Assembly: GCF_003096715.1 (NCBI RefSeq)
Contig: NZ_QEOL01000007.1
Coordinates: 1 to 64,000 of the forward strand
Length of the DNA stretch: 64,000 nucleotides
Origin: Paraburkholderia silvatlantica
Lineage (GTDB): Bacteria > Pseudomonadota > Gammaproteobacteria > Burkholderiales > Burkholderiaceae
Direction of reading: 5' to 3'
Positions 29,127-37,090 of this stretch are shown here, piece by piece. Both the position numbers and the translations under genes were made by a program. The notes under the pieces are model-generated. The model had not been told where the DNA came from, did not search any database, and saw nothing but the letters and a program-made list of their open reading frames with translations. Every line of letters begins with the position of its first letter. Within the stretch, counting starts at the first letter, position 1.

Positions 29127-30131
29127 TCAGCTCCTTGCTGCGCGCGCGGCTTCGGCGATCTTGTCTGCCGAGGGGATGTAGAGGTCTTCCAGCGATGCCG
29201 CGAACGGCACCGGCGTATGCGGCGCCGTGACCATGCCGACCGGCGCCTTCAGATCCTTGAACGCTTTCTGGCCGACGAGCGCGGCGATTTCGGTTGCGAT
29301 CGAGCAGCGCGGGTTCGCTTCGTCCACGACGACGACCCGGCCCGTGCGGCGTGCGCTTTCGAGGATCGTTTCCTCGTCGAGCGGCGACGTGGTGCGCAGA
29401 TCGATCACGTCCGCCTCGATGCCGTCTTTCGCGAGCTTCTGCGCGGCATCGAGCGCGTAGTGGACCATGCGTCCATACGTGACGATCGTGACGTCGTCGC
29501 CATCGCGCACGATGTTGGCCTCGCCGAACGGAATCGAATAGGATTCCTCCGGAACGTCGCCTTCCATCGTGTAGAGCAGCTTGTGCTCGCAGAAGATCAC
29601 GGGATCGTTGTCGCGAATCGCCTCGATCATGAGGCCCTTGGCGTCATAGGGCGTGGCCGGGCACACGACCTTCAGCCCGGGAATATGCGTGAAGAGCGAG
29701 GTGAGCATCTGCGAGTGCTGCGCAGCCGCACGCAGGCCCGCGCCGTACATGGTGCGAATCACGACCGGCGTGACCGCCTTGCCGCCAAACATGTAGCGGA
29801 ACTTCGCCGCCTGGTTGAAGATCTGGTCGAAGCACACGCCCATGAAATCGATGAACATCAGCTCCGCGACCGGCCGCATGCCGCATGCCGCTGCGCCCAC
29901 TGCCGTGCCGATAAAGCCGCCTTCCGAGAGCGGCGTATCGAGCACGCGTCCGGGGAACTTGCCGTAAAGGCCCTTCGTCACGCCGAGCACGCCGCCCCAT
30001 GCGTCCTGCTCGCCGGGCGCGCCCGCGCCGCCCGCATTGTCTTCGCCCATCACGATCACGCTCTCGTCGCGGCCCATCTCCTGGGCCAGCGCTTCGTTGA
30101 TGGCCTGCGAATAGGTGATTTTCCGTGCCAT
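29127..30131 (-). CDS. acoB: Acetoin dehydrogenase E1 beta subunit
   Basis: This 334-residue beta subunit forms the TPP-dependent 2,6-dichlorophenolindophenol oxidoreductase (E1) with AcoA and cleaves acetoin. The N-terminus MARKITYSQAINEALAQEMG and the motif VMGEDNAGGAGAPG are typical, and the C-terminal transketolase domain reads VVVDEANPRCSIATEIAALV. Genes acoA and acoC flank it with gaps of 46 and 4 bases. Confidence 0.95.
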   Translation of the reverse strand: MARKITYSQAINEALAQEMGRDESVIVMGEDNAGGAGAPGEQDAWGGVLGVTKGLYGKFPGRVLDTPLSEGGFIGTAVGAAACGMRPVAELMFIDFMGVCFDQIFNQAAKFRYMFGGKAVTPVVIRTMYGAGLRAAAQHSQMLTSLFTHIPGLKVVCPATPYDAKGLMIEAIRDNDPVIFCEHKLLYTMEGDVPEESYSIPFGEANIVRDGDDVTIVTYGRMVHYALDAAQKLAKDGIEADVIDLRTTSPLDEETILESARRTGRVVVVDEANPRCSIATEIAALVGQKAFKDLKAPVGMVTAPHTPVPFAASLEDLYIPSADKIAEAARAARS

Positions 30132-30177
30132 TTTCGTCTCCTTGATCTGGAATCCTGATGACCTGAGCGACCGGCGC

Positions 30178-31155
30178 TCAAGGGTACGACACGTACACGT
30201 CGGTGAGCAGCGCTTCGGCGAGCGGCAATGGCGCGGCCTTGGCCTGCGTCACGGCATCGTCGATCAGTTGCTTCACTTCGGCGTCCACCTTGCGCAGATC
30301 GTCGCTGCTCGCGAGTTCGGCGCGCACCACGCGTTCTTCGAAGCGCTTGAGACAGTCCTTTTCTTCGCGCAGTTTCTGCACTTCGCCAGGGGCGCGGTAG
30401 GTTTGCGCATCGCCTTCGAAGTGGCCGAAATAGCGCGAGAGTTTCATCTCCACGAGCGTCGGACCGCCGCCGTTGCGCGCTCGTGCAATGGCTTCGCCCA
30501 AGGCCTCGTACACGGCGAAAAAGTCGAAGCCGTCGACGATCACGCCCGGCATGCCGAAGCCGTTCGCGCGGTCCGCGATGTTGTCGGCCGCGACCGACCA
30601 TGTGGAAGACGTCGCCTCGGCATAGCCGTTGTTCTCCGCGACGAAGATCACCGGCAGGCGCCACACGGAGGCGAGATTCATCGACTCGAAGATCACCCCC
30701 TGGTTCGACGCGCCATCGCCGAAGAAGCACACGCCCACGCCGCCGGTCTTCTTCTGCCTCGCGGCGAGCGCCGCGCCGCAGGTGAGCGGACCGCCCGCGC
30801 CCACGATGCCGTTCGCGCCGAGCATGCCCTTCGACAGATCGGCGATATGCATCGAGCCGCCTTTGCCGCGGCACGAACCCGTGGCCCGGCCATAGATCTC
30901 GGCCATCATCTCGCGCACGTCCACGCCCTTGGCGATGCAGTGGCCGTGGCCCCGGTGCGTGGTGGCGACGTAATCGGTGTCGTTCAAGTGGCTCATCGTG
31001 CCGACCGCGGACGCCTCCTCGCCCGCGTACAGGTGCACGAATCCCGGAATCTCGCCAGTTGCGAATTCGACGTGCAGCCGTTCCTCGAACTCGCGGATCG
31101 TGCGCATCGAGCGATACGCGGTGAGCAACTGCTCCTTGTTCAACTGAAGTGACAT
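30178..31155 (-). CDS. acoA: Acetoin dehydrogenase E1 alpha subunit
   Basis: This 325-residue alpha subunit binds thiamine diphosphate. The TPP motif GDGASNQGVIFESMNLASVW ends in AENN (about residues 164-193). The N-terminal part carries GEEASAVGTMSHL and HRGHGHCIAKG, conserved in E1 alpha chains. Together with AcoB it oxidatively cleaves acetoin to acetaldehyde and an acetyl group passed to AcoC. Confidence 0.95.
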   Translation of the reverse strand: MSLQLNKEQLLTAYRSMRTIREFEERLHVEFATGEIPGFVHLYAGEEASAVGTMSHLNDTDYVATTHRGHGHCIAKGVDVREMMAEIYGRATGSCRGKGGSMHIADLSKGMLGANGIVGAGGPLTCGAALAARQKKTGGVGVCFFGDGASNQGVIFESMNLASVWRLPVIFVAENNGYAEATSSTWSVAADNIADRANGFGMPGVIVDGFDFFAVYEALGEAIARARNGGGPTLVEMKLSRYFGHFEGDAQTYRAPGEVQKLREEKDCLKRFEERVVRAELASSDDLRKVDAEVKQLIDDAVTQAKAAPLPLAEALLTDVYVSYP

Positions 31156-31222
31156 GGTTGTCTCCTGGATATACGACGCTGTACCGCTCTGGATTAGCCT
31201 GCTGCGGGAAATGCCACTGCTC

Positions 31223-31999
31223 CTAGTGAAAAGTGAAACCGCCGTCGACGTTCACCGACTGGCCCGTGACGTTGTCCATGGTCGCGAAGAACAGGGCGAG
31301 CCGTCCCATGTCCTCCGGCGTTTGCGCGCGGCCCTGCGGGATCAGCGTGAGCTGATGGCGCTGCCAGGATTCTTCGATGCTCTCGCCTTGCGTCTTCCAT
31401 TCGTCGGAGAGCCGGTCCCACATATACGTGCGCACGATGCCGGGGCAAATCGCGTTCACGGTGATGCCTTCGCGCGCGACCTCCTTGGCGAGCGCGTTGG
31501 TGAAACCGACCACTGCGAATTTCGAGGCACTGTAGTGCGCGAGATTCGGGAAACCTTCCTTGCCCGCGATCGAAGCGACGTTGATGATCCGCCCGCGCTT
31601 CCGGGTACGGAAATGCGGCAACGCAGCCTTGCAGCCGAGGAACACGCCCTTTGCGTTCACGTTCATGACGAAGTCCCAGTCCCGTTCCGTTAATTCGGAG
31701 ACCGGACTAATGGAAATCACGCCGGCGCAGTTCACGAGAATATCGAGGCCGCCGAGTTCGGAGAGCGCCTGCGAGACCATCCCTTCGAGCTGAACAGCCT
31801 GGGTGACGTCGACCTTGGCGAAGGCGGCGCGTCTGCCTAACGCCCGTATTTCATCCGCAGTCGCGGCAAGCGGTTCTTCGAGCAGATCCGCGAGCAGCAC
31901 GTCTGCGCCGGCCTGGGCGAGCGTGAGCGCAATGCCGCGGCCGATGCCGCGTGCGCCGCCAGTCACGATCGCGACCTGGCCTTTCAGGGGTGTATCCAT
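31223..31999 (-). CDS. Short-chain dehydrogenase, probable butanediol/acetoin dehydrogenase
   Basis: This 258-residue classical SDR has the cofactor motif TGGARGIG (residues 14-21), NCAG, a catalytic Ser in NVASIAG and YSASK. The acidic residue after the second strand suggests NAD(H). Its place between acoX and acoA suggests conversion of 2,3-butanediol to acetoin, feeding the pathway; diacetyl reduction is an alternative. The substrate is inferred from context only. Confidence 0.85.
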   Translation of the reverse strand: MDTPLKGQVAIVTGGARGIGRGIALTLAQAGADVLLADLLEEPLAATADEIRALGRRAAFAKVDVTQAVQLEGMVSQALSELGGLDILVNCAGVISISPVSELTERDWDFVMNVNAKGVFLGCKAALPHFRTRKRGRIINVASIAGKEGFPNLAHYSASKFAVVGFTNALAKEVAREGITVNAICPGIVRTYMWDRLSDEWKTQGESIEESWQRHQLTLIPQGRAQTPEDMGRLALFFATMDNVTGQSVNVDGGFTFH

Positions 32000-32048
32000 G
32001 CTGATGTCTCCTTCTTTCGGTTACGAGTGGAGGAAGCAAGCCAGATCG

Positions 32049-33116
32049 CTAGGCACGCGCGGCGGCCTCGCGCAGCAACTGGTGCGACGCCGCATAACGC
32101 AGCGTGCGCGCGACATCGACGGTCAGCGGACCGTTCCAGTCGAGCGTCACTTCATAGCGGTCGCCGCGCGCCGGTTCGATCTCACGCTCGCCGTCGAACG
32201 CGAGCGTGCCGTGGTCCGCTTCGAGCGGCAGCGCCACGCCGACTTCGAGGCGCTGGCAGGTGCGCATCGTCAGGCGCTCGACGCGGCCCGGCGCAATCGG
32301 CGCGAGCAACGGTACGCCCGCACCGCTGCCCTCGGGCGCGCCCGGCTGGGCGAACGTCATGTGCAGGCCGTGTGCCGCATCGCGCCCGACCGGCGCCCAT
32401 GCCCCGCCAATCGACGAGAGACCGATGCCGTCGGGCGGCGCAAAGGCCAGAAAAAGCGATTCGATATCCGAACTTTCTGAAATCGCGCGCGCACCGATGA
32501 ACAGCTGACGCGCCACGCAAATGTCGACCAGCGCGATTTCCTCGCGCCCGCGCGACGGCCCTTCCACGCAGCGCGCGACGAGCCGCTTGTTGCGCGATAG
32601 CGCCGCCTCCGCGGGCACCGCGCCGGTCGCGACGAGCGCGCCCGCGAGGCCCGCGACGGTAGCCTCGCGCAGTTCGGGAAAGGCGTTGTTGGTACCGGTG
32701 GAGAGCGCGAGCAGCGGCGTCGCGCCGCAATGCGCGGCGACGGCGCGATGGGTGCCGTCGCCGCCCAGCACCGCGATCAGCGCGACTTCCTCACGCACCA
32801 TGTAATCGACGCCGGCGTGCGTATCGGCGACGCTTTCGCTCACGGGCAGATCGACGAACACGACCTCGGGCCAGGGCTCGTGCGCGGCAATGGCCGCGTG
32901 CGTCCCGATCGCGCGCAGGAGCAGCGCGGCCACGCCGGTGTTGTCGCGCAGCGTGAGCACGCGCGCCACGCCGAGCGCGCCCAGGCCCGCGAGCAGGCGC
33001 ACGACCATGTTCGCCTTCTCGGCCGTGGGAAAGACGGATGCATGCGAAGTGAGACGGCGGATATCGCGGCCCGATGCGGGGTTCGCGATCACGCCTACGG
33101 TCACGGGCGTCGTCAC
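32049..33116 (-). CDS. acoX: Acetoin catabolism protein AcoX (NAD kinase-like)
   Basis: This 355-residue protein has an ATP-NAD kinase-type domain: GVIANPASGRDIRRL at the N-terminus and the GGDGT motif (AVLGGDGTHRAVAAHC, about residue 110). AcoX is known from acetoin operons of Ralstonia and others, but its reaction is not established as far as I know. I chose the GTG at 33116 because AGGAG lies nine bases upstream and the product then begins exactly at the family N-terminus. It is the first gene of the operon, next to a sigma-54 promoter. Confidence 0.92.
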   Translation of the reverse strand: MTTPVTVGVIANPASGRDIRRLTSHASVFPTAEKANMVVRLLAGLGALGVARVLTLRDNTGVAALLLRAIGTHAAIAAHEPWPEVVFVDLPVSESVADTHAGVDYMVREEVALIAVLGGDGTHRAVAAHCGATPLLALSTGTNNAFPELREATVAGLAGALVATGAVPAEAALSRNKRLVARCVEGPSRGREEIALVDICVARQLFIGARAISESSDIESLFLAFAPPDGIGLSSIGGAWAPVGRDAAHGLHMTFAQPGAPEGSGAGVPLLAPIAPGRVERLTMRTCQRLEVGVALPLEADHGTLAFDGEREIEPARGDRYEVTLDWNGPLTVDVARTLRYAASHQLLREAAARA

Positions 33117-33156
33117 GGGTCTTGTCTCCTGATGGCGTCGCACTTTGCATTGCCGC

Positions 33157-33171
33157 GCGCCGCTTGTGCCA
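33157..33171 (-). promoter_or_regulatory. Sigma-54 (-24/-12) promoter of the aco operon
   Basis: Read on the minus strand the sequence is TGGCAC-AAGCG-GCGC. The -24 box is perfect, the -12 box keeps the essential GC, and the GG-to-GC gap is the invariant 10 bases. Transcription would start about 12 bases downstream, leaving a leader of about 30 bases before the AcoX GTG. The divergent gene encodes a sigma-54 activator, which fits. Confidence 0.6.
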
Positions 33172-33416
33172 GCACACTCTGCAAGCGTCATGCCAATGAC
33201 GTCGACGACGCGATGCATCCGCGCAGAAGGCCGCGTGACGGGGTTCTGCGGGGTTCTGCGGCAATCGCACGCCATGGCGCCGGCACGATTGGCGTCGCGC
33301 GCGGCGTCTCAGCCGCTGTCTCGCGCCGCCGGCCGCCCGCGCGACGCAGAGCCCACATCGTCCCGCGTGGCGTGCCTGAGCGGCGACCGGGCACCCCTGT
33401 CCACCACGCCGGAATG

Positions 33417-33455
33417 TGAGACGCGACACGCTGAGACGATCGTCTCAGCCGTCTC
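33417..33455. promoter_or_regulatory. TGAGAC half-site array, candidate AcoR enhancer
   Basis: Two direct TGAGAC copies (33417 and 33432) face two inverted copies (GTCTCA at 33442 and GTCTC at 33451). The central pair forms the 16-bp perfect palindrome TGAGACGATCGTCTCA (33432-33447). The outer copies are 15 and 9 bases from the inner ones. Its position between a sigma-54 promoter and the activator gene makes it a candidate upstream activating sequence. Confidence 0.6.
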
Positions 33456-33583
33456 GCATGCTGCGCTGCGGTGTGATCGCGCGCAAAGGATGTGCTACAA
33501 AAGACTCCCGCCGAACGCTTTCCGGTCCGACGTAATCCGACTTTACCCCGACGCTCTTTGCGAGCCATCGTCTGGAACCGCTC

Positions 33584-35599
33584 ATGCCTTACGCCCTTGC
33601 GTCTACCCGGCACGCCGAGCGCGTGCGCGGCGCCGTAGAAGGCCGGCTTCCCGCGCCGTCCGATTCGCCACGCCTCGTCTCGTCGTGGCAGCGCTCGTTC
33701 GAGCGCTATCAGCTGGACCCCGGCTCCGTGATCGGCCCGCGCGTGCTGAGCGCCGCCGAGCTGCGCGAGATCCGCGATCGCGAAGAGTCCTTTCTGCGCG
33801 CCTCGGGCCAATGTCTCACGCGGCTGCACGACATGGTGCGCGAAGCCGATTACTGCGTGATGCTGAGCGATGCGCACGGCGTGACCATCGACTACCGCCT
33901 CGACCGCGAGCGCCGCAACGACTTCAAGCACGCGGGGCTCTATATCGGCTCGTGCTGGTCCGAGAGCGAGGAAGGCACCTGCGGCATCGCGAACGTGCTC
34001 ACCGATCTCGCGCCCATCACGGTGCACAAGACCGACCATTTCCGCGCCGCGTTTACCACGCTCACGTGTAGCGCCGCGCCGATCTTCGCGCCGGGCGGCG
34101 AGCTGATCGGCGTACTCGATGCGTCGGCCGTGCAGTCGCCCGACAATCGCGAGAGCCAGCGCATCGTCAACCAGCTCGTGCGCCAGAGCGCCACGCTCAT
34201 CGAAGACGGTTATTTCCTGCATCGCCTCGCGTCGTGCTGGATACTCTTCGGTCACCAGAATCGCAATTACGTGGAAGCGCAGCCCGAGCTGCTGATTGCC
34301 TTCGACGAGAACGGCAACGTGGTCGCCGCGAACCGGCGCGCGCGCGAATGCATGCCTTGTCTGGACGGACCGCGTCACATCGACGAGATCTTCGATTCGT
34401 CGCACGTGCACTTGCGCGACATCGGGCGCGTCGAAACCATCGCTGCGCTGCGCCTGCGCGCGAACGGCTCGATGCTGTACGCGCGCATTCGCGCGCCGCT
34501 CGGAACCAACGGTTACGGCGGACACAGCGCACGCAGCGGCCACGGCGGCGGCGCGGCGCATGGCGCCATGCCGCTACGGCGCGACGCCGCCGACGCGCAC
34601 GAATACGACCGCAGCGCGCTCGGCCCCTTCCTGCGCAGCGCCGACGCGCGCGTGGCCGAGAACGCGCGCATCGCGCAGCGCGTGGCGGGCAAGCGCCTGC
34701 CGATCCTGCTGCTCGGCGAAACCGGCGCCGGCAAGGAAGTGTTCGCTCGCGCCATTCACGACGCCAGTGCGCGACGCAATCGCCCGTTCATCGCGGTGAA
34801 CTGCGGGGCGCTGCCCGAGTCGCTGATCGAGAGCGAACTGTTCGGCTATGCGCCGGGCGCGTTTACGGGCGCGCGCAGACACGGCGCGCGCGGCAAGATC
34901 GCAATGGCCGACGGCGGCACGCTCTTTCTCGACGAGATCGGCGATATGCCGCTCGCGCTGCAGACCCGCCTGTTGCGCGTGCTGGCCGAAGGCGAAGTCC
35001 TGCCGCTCGGGAGCGAAACGCCGGTGCGCGTCGACATCGACGTGGTCTGCGCAACGCACCGGGACCTCGCGCAGATGGCGAGTGCAGGCGCATTCCGCGA
35101 CGATCTCTACTACCGCTTGAGCGGCGCCGTGCTCACGCTTGCGCCGCTGCGCGAGCGGCGCGACATCGCGATGCTCATCGACACGGTCTTCGCGGAAGAA
35201 GCACAGGCCGCCGGCCGGCCGCTTGCGCTCGACGCCACGCTCGCTGCGCGGCTCGCGAAATTCGCGTGGCCCGGCAACCTGCGGCAGCTGCGCAATGCGA
35301 TGCGCTACGCATGCGCCGTATGCGACACAGTGTTGGTCGAAGCGCGGCACCTGAGCTCGGATCTCGCGGCGAGCCTGCCGCAACTCGCGCCGCCCGTGAC
35401 GCCCTGCTCCCCAGCCGCTATCCCGCCAGCGCAGCCAGCGTCGCTGCGCTCCGACGAGGACGAGCGCGCACGCATCGTCGCGGCGCTCACGGCCCACCGC
35501 TGGCGTCCGAACGCCGCCGCGCAGGCGCTAGGCATCTCGCGCGCGACGCTCTACCGGCGCATGGCGAAGCTCGCCATCGTCGGGCCTCATCGCATTTGA
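33584..35599 (+). CDS. acoR: Sigma-54-dependent acetoin catabolism activator AcoR
   Basis: This 671-residue enhancer-binding protein has an N-terminal GAF-type sensor domain (about residues 60-210), a central PAS-like segment ([19 protein letters not shown]), a Gly/His-rich linker, the AAA+ domain with Walker A GETGAGKE (about residue 380) and the sigma-54 contact loop GAFTGA, and a C-terminal Fis-type helix-turn-helix ([21 protein letters not shown]). It is divergent from the aco operon and should activate it when acetoin is present. Confidence 0.94.
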   Translation: MPYALASTRHAERVRGAVEGRLPAPSDSPRLVSSWQRSFERYQLDPGSVIGPRVLSAAELREIRDREESFLRASGQCLTRLHDMVREADYCVMLSDAHGVTIDYRLDRERRNDFKHAGLYIGSCWSESEEGTCGIANVLTDLAPITVHKTDHFRAAFTTLTCSAAPIFAPGGELIGVLDASAVQSPDNRESQRIVNQLVRQSATLIEDGYFLHRLASCWILFGHQNRNYVEAQPELLIAFDENGNVVAANRRARECMPCLDGPRHIDEIFDSSHVHLRDIGRVETIAALRLRANGSMLYARIRAPLGTNGYGGHSARSGHGGGAAHGAMPLRRDAADAHEYDRSALGPFLRSADARVAENARIAQRVAGKRLPILLLGETGAGKEVFARAIHDASARRNRPFIAVNCGALPESLIESELFGYAPGAFTGARRHGARGKIAMADGGTLFLDEIGDMPLALQTRLLRVLAEGEVLPLGSETPVRVDIDVVCATHRDLAQMASAGAFRDDLYYRLSGAVLTLAPLRERRDIAMLIDTVFAEEAQAAGRPLALDATLAARLAKFAWPGNLRQLRNAMRYACAVCDTVLVEARHLSSDLAASLPQLAPPVTPCSPAAIPPAQPASLRSDEDERARIVAALTAHRWRPNAAAQALGISRATLYRRMAKLAIVGPHRI

Positions 35600-35641
35600 G
35601 CCGGCTTGAGCCGAAAGCCGCGCGTTTCGCGTCGCGCGATT

Positions 35642-35665
35642 GCACAAAAGTATTAAATATTGTGC
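35642..35665. promoter_or_regulatory. AT-rich dyad GCACAA-N12-TTGTGC
   Basis: Perfect 6-bp arms are separated by a 12-base AT-rich spacer, in an otherwise GC-rich genome. It lies 43 bases after the acoR stop and just upstream of the next promoter. It could be an operator for the ComEA-like gene; no terminator T run follows. Confidence 0.45.
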
Positions 35666-35672
35666 GGCGCGA

Positions 35673-35701
35673 TTTACTTGCCACACGTCGGCCGGTATAA
35701 A
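35673..35701 (+). promoter_or_regulatory. Promoter of the ComEA-like gene
   Basis: TTTACT (35673-35678) and TATAAA (35696-35701) are separated by exactly 17 bases, about 120 bases before the ATG at 35820. Confidence 0.6.
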
Positions 35702-35819
35702 TCGAGCGCTCGCGATCCACGAATACGCCATCTGGCCTATTCTTGTACCGCAGCCCCCTGCGCTGGACGCGTCGTCCGTTCCCGGCTCACCTAAAAATGC
35801 CCTCAATGGAGTGATTGCC

Positions 35820-36422
35820 ATGCTCAAGAAGCTGCTGATGCTGTTCCTCGCAATCGGCCTGTCGCTGTCCGCCGTGGTCGCCGCAGCCGTGGAAGTGAAC
35901 ACCGCCGACGAAACCGCGCTCGAATCGGTCAAGGGCATCGGCCCCGTCCACGCCAGGGCGATCATCGACGAACGCACGAAGAACGGCCCGTTCAAGGACG
36001 CCGACGACCTCGTGAACCGCGTCAAGGGCATTGGCCCCAAGTCGGTGCAGAATCTCGAAGCGGCGGGGCTTACGATCAACGGCTCCTCGGCGCCGCCGGC
36101 GGGCAAGACGGCTAGCGCGCAAAACAGCAAAAGCGGCGGCAAGAGCGCCGCTGCCACGAGCGCCGCCCCCGCCGCTACCACGGCCAATCCGATGACGGCG
36201 CAGACGCCGGCGGCCGCGACCCCGGCGCAAGCCGCCTCGGACACGGCCGCGGGCAAGTCGAAGCACAAGAGCAAGAAGGACAAGGCAGCCGCGGCCGCCA
36301 GTGCGCCCGAAGCGGGCTCCGCTGCGGCGGCGCCGGCCTCGGCATCCGATACGAAGGCGAAAAAAACGAAGAAGTCGAAGAAGGACAAGGCAGCTTCCGC
36401 CGCGGCCGCTTCCGGCGCCTGA
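35820..36422 (+). CDS. Secreted helix-hairpin-helix (ComEA-like) DNA-binding protein
   Basis: This 200-residue protein has a Sec signal peptide (LLMLFLAIGLSLSAVVAAA, residues 5-23) and a ComEA-type double helix-hairpin-helix domain: VEVNTADETALESVKGIG, then FKDADDLVNRVKGIGPKSVQ (residues 24-85). It ends in a 110-residue tail rich in Ala, Lys and Ser with two KSKKDKAA-type blocks. The fold binds double-stranded DNA non-specifically. In competent proteobacteria a similar periplasmic protein pulls DNA in during transformation. Other competence genes are not in view. A GGAG site supports the ATG. Confidence 0.85.
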   Translation: MLKKLLMLFLAIGLSLSAVVAAAVEVNTADETALESVKGIGPVHARAIIDERTKNGPFKDADDLVNRVKGIGPKSVQNLEAAGLTINGSSAPPAGKTASAQNSKSGGKSAAATSAAPAATTANPMTAQTPAAATPAQAASDTAAGKSKHKSKKDKAAAAASAPEAGSAAAAPASASDTKAKKTKKSKKDKAASAAAASGA

Positions 36423-36540
36423 TTGCCGCCAACGTCCGGCGCGTGCAAGCCGCGCGCCGGGCCTCGAATCGCGGCGCCGCGTGCGCCGTCCGACTTACCG
36501 GCCGCGTCCCCCGACGCGGCCATCATCCAGAGAGATCGTC

Positions 36541-36981
36541 ATGAGTCTGCTAGATACCCTCGGTTCCCTGCTCGGTTCGCAGTCGCAGCAGCAAGGCGGC
36601 GGCCAGGCCCAGCTCCTCGCCGCTGCGATGGAGTTCGTCAACAACCAGCCAGGCGGGCTGAACGGCCTGATCGAGAAGTTCCAGCAAGGCGGCCTCGGCG
36701 ACGTAGTGCAGTCGTGGGTCGGCAACGGCGAGAACCAGCCTGTTTCGGCAGATCAACTGCACAACGTCCTCGGCTCGGACGTCGTCTCGGGTCTCGCGCA
36801 GAAGGTCGGCATGCAGCCCGACCAGGTAAGCGGGCTGCTCGCCCAGGTGCTGCCGCACGTGGTCAACGCGGGTACGCCGAATGGCGAAGTGCCGCAGGGC
36901 GGCCAGATCAACACCGAGAGCGTGCTCGGCACGCTTGGCGGGCTTGCGTCGCTGTTCGGCGGCGGCAACAAGCAGGCGTAA
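36541..36981 (+). CDS. YidB family (DUF937) protein
   Basis: This 146-residue small, Gly/Gln/Leu-rich soluble protein begins MSLLDTLGSLLGSQSQQQGG, with repeated LG/GL motifs and the family segments VNNQPGGLNGLIEKFQQGGL and GDVVQSWVGNGENQPVS. The role is unknown as far as I can tell. It has its own ribosome binding site (AGAGATCGTC) and ends in a strong terminator shared with the convergent clpB. Confidence 0.85.
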   Translation: MSLLDTLGSLLGSQSQQQGGGQAQLLAAAMEFVNNQPGGLNGLIEKFQQGGLGDVVQSWVGNGENQPVSADQLHNVLGSDVVSGLAQKVGMQPDQVSGLLAQVLPHVVNAGTPNGEVPQGGQINTESVLGTLGGLASLFGGGNKQA

Positions 36982-36997
36982 GCGTCCTTTTTGCATG

Positions 36998-37031
36998 AAA
37001 AAAGGGCAGCGGATCGCTCCGCTGCCCTTTT
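36998..37031. terminator. Bidirectional terminator between yidB-like gene and clpB
   Basis: A perfect stem, AAAGGGCAGCGGA with TCCGCTGCCCTTT, is flanked by A and T runs on both sides, between convergent genes. Confidence 0.9.
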
Positions 37032-37090
37032 CGTTTTCGGCCCGGCGCGCGCCTGCCGGCACGCGCCTCACCCGAGGCTTGCTGCTCGCC

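Larger units (their letters stand above)
33117..33583. other. acoX/acoR divergent regulatory region
   Basis: This 467-base intergenic region holds the sigma-54 promoter near acoX and the TGAGAC half-site array about 130 bases before the acoR start. The sequence between them is GC-rich, with no ORF I can support. The distance of about 260 bases between array and promoter suits an enhancer acting through DNA looping. Confidence 0.7.
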
